This document shows, piece after piece, positions 6,263 through 6,274 of a stretch of 6,274 nucleotides of DNA. Below the pieces are notes generated by a model that saw only the letters and a list, made by a program, of their open reading frames with translations, was not told the DNA's origin and ran no database searches. Location: the NCBI GenBank assembly GCA_017996845.1, contig JAGOGF010000141.1:1-6274 (forward strand), given 5' to 3'. The stretch comes from Butyrivibrio sp. Its GTDB lineage: Bacteria > Bacillota_A > Clostridia > Lachnospirales > Lachnospiraceae. The translations under genes were made by a program, and so were the position numbers. Positions within the stretch are counted from its first letter, which is position 1. Each line of letters opens with the position of its first letter.

Positions 6263-6274
6263 CTAAACTAGTAT

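Larger units (their letters stand above)
5876..6274. other. Gene-poor upstream region of the opp operon
   Basis: About 400 bp, strongly AT-rich on its right half, with no convincing gene. The plus-strand open frame at 5884-6084 has no ribosome site and no recognisable protein character. The region holds the promoter, an inverted repeat, an ArgR-box-like sequence, the possible leader ORF and phased A-tracts, each listed separately. No tRNA, known riboswitch or CRISPR repeat was seen. Confidence 0.7.

Overview
The window carries most of one operon for an oligopeptide/dipeptide-type ABC importer (Opp family), read entirely on the minus strand, so transcription runs from right to left. The moderate-to-low GC content, strong AAGGAG-type ribosome sites, a lipoprotein substrate-binding subunit and the enlarged OppA and OppC proteins point to a Gram-positive gut-type Clostridia, probably Lachnospiraceae (Blautia/Ruminococcus-like). 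This assignment is inferred from protein character; no marker gene is present.

Layout in transcription order. Positions 6274-5876 are a gene-poor upstream region. It holds a near-consensus SigA promoter (TTGACA, 17 bp, TATATT at 6014-5986), an 11-bp inverted repeat, an ArgR-box-like palindrome and phased A-tracts at the window edge. A possible 31-codon leader ORF (5977-5882) lies in frame with the first gene and is separated from it by one TAG. Next come a 180-residue four-helix membrane protein of unknown function (5875-5333), a 57-bp gap with a small hairpin, and oppA (5275-2936). A 156-bp oppA-oppB gap follows with three RNA hairpins. Then come oppB (2779-1793), oppC (1771-41) and the first codons of a further gene (23-1), by position probably the ATPase oppD.

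How it works: OppA is anchored by a lipidated Cys and captures peptide outside the membrane. OppB and OppC form the channel, and the ATPases, which lie off the left edge, drive import. The hairpins after oppA would let the binding protein be made in excess over the permeases.

The main unusual points are as follows. OppC is about twice the usual length because an approximately 275-residue extracytoplasmic insert, made of about four 60-64-residue repeats, sits between its first membrane helix and the permease core. OppA also has an extra segment of about 135 residues, which may be a partner for the OppC ectodomain. The operon starts with an unrecognised membrane protein that may be an accessory subunit. 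The oppA-oppB gap encodes competing RNA structures whose G-U pairs favour folding on the operon's own strand.
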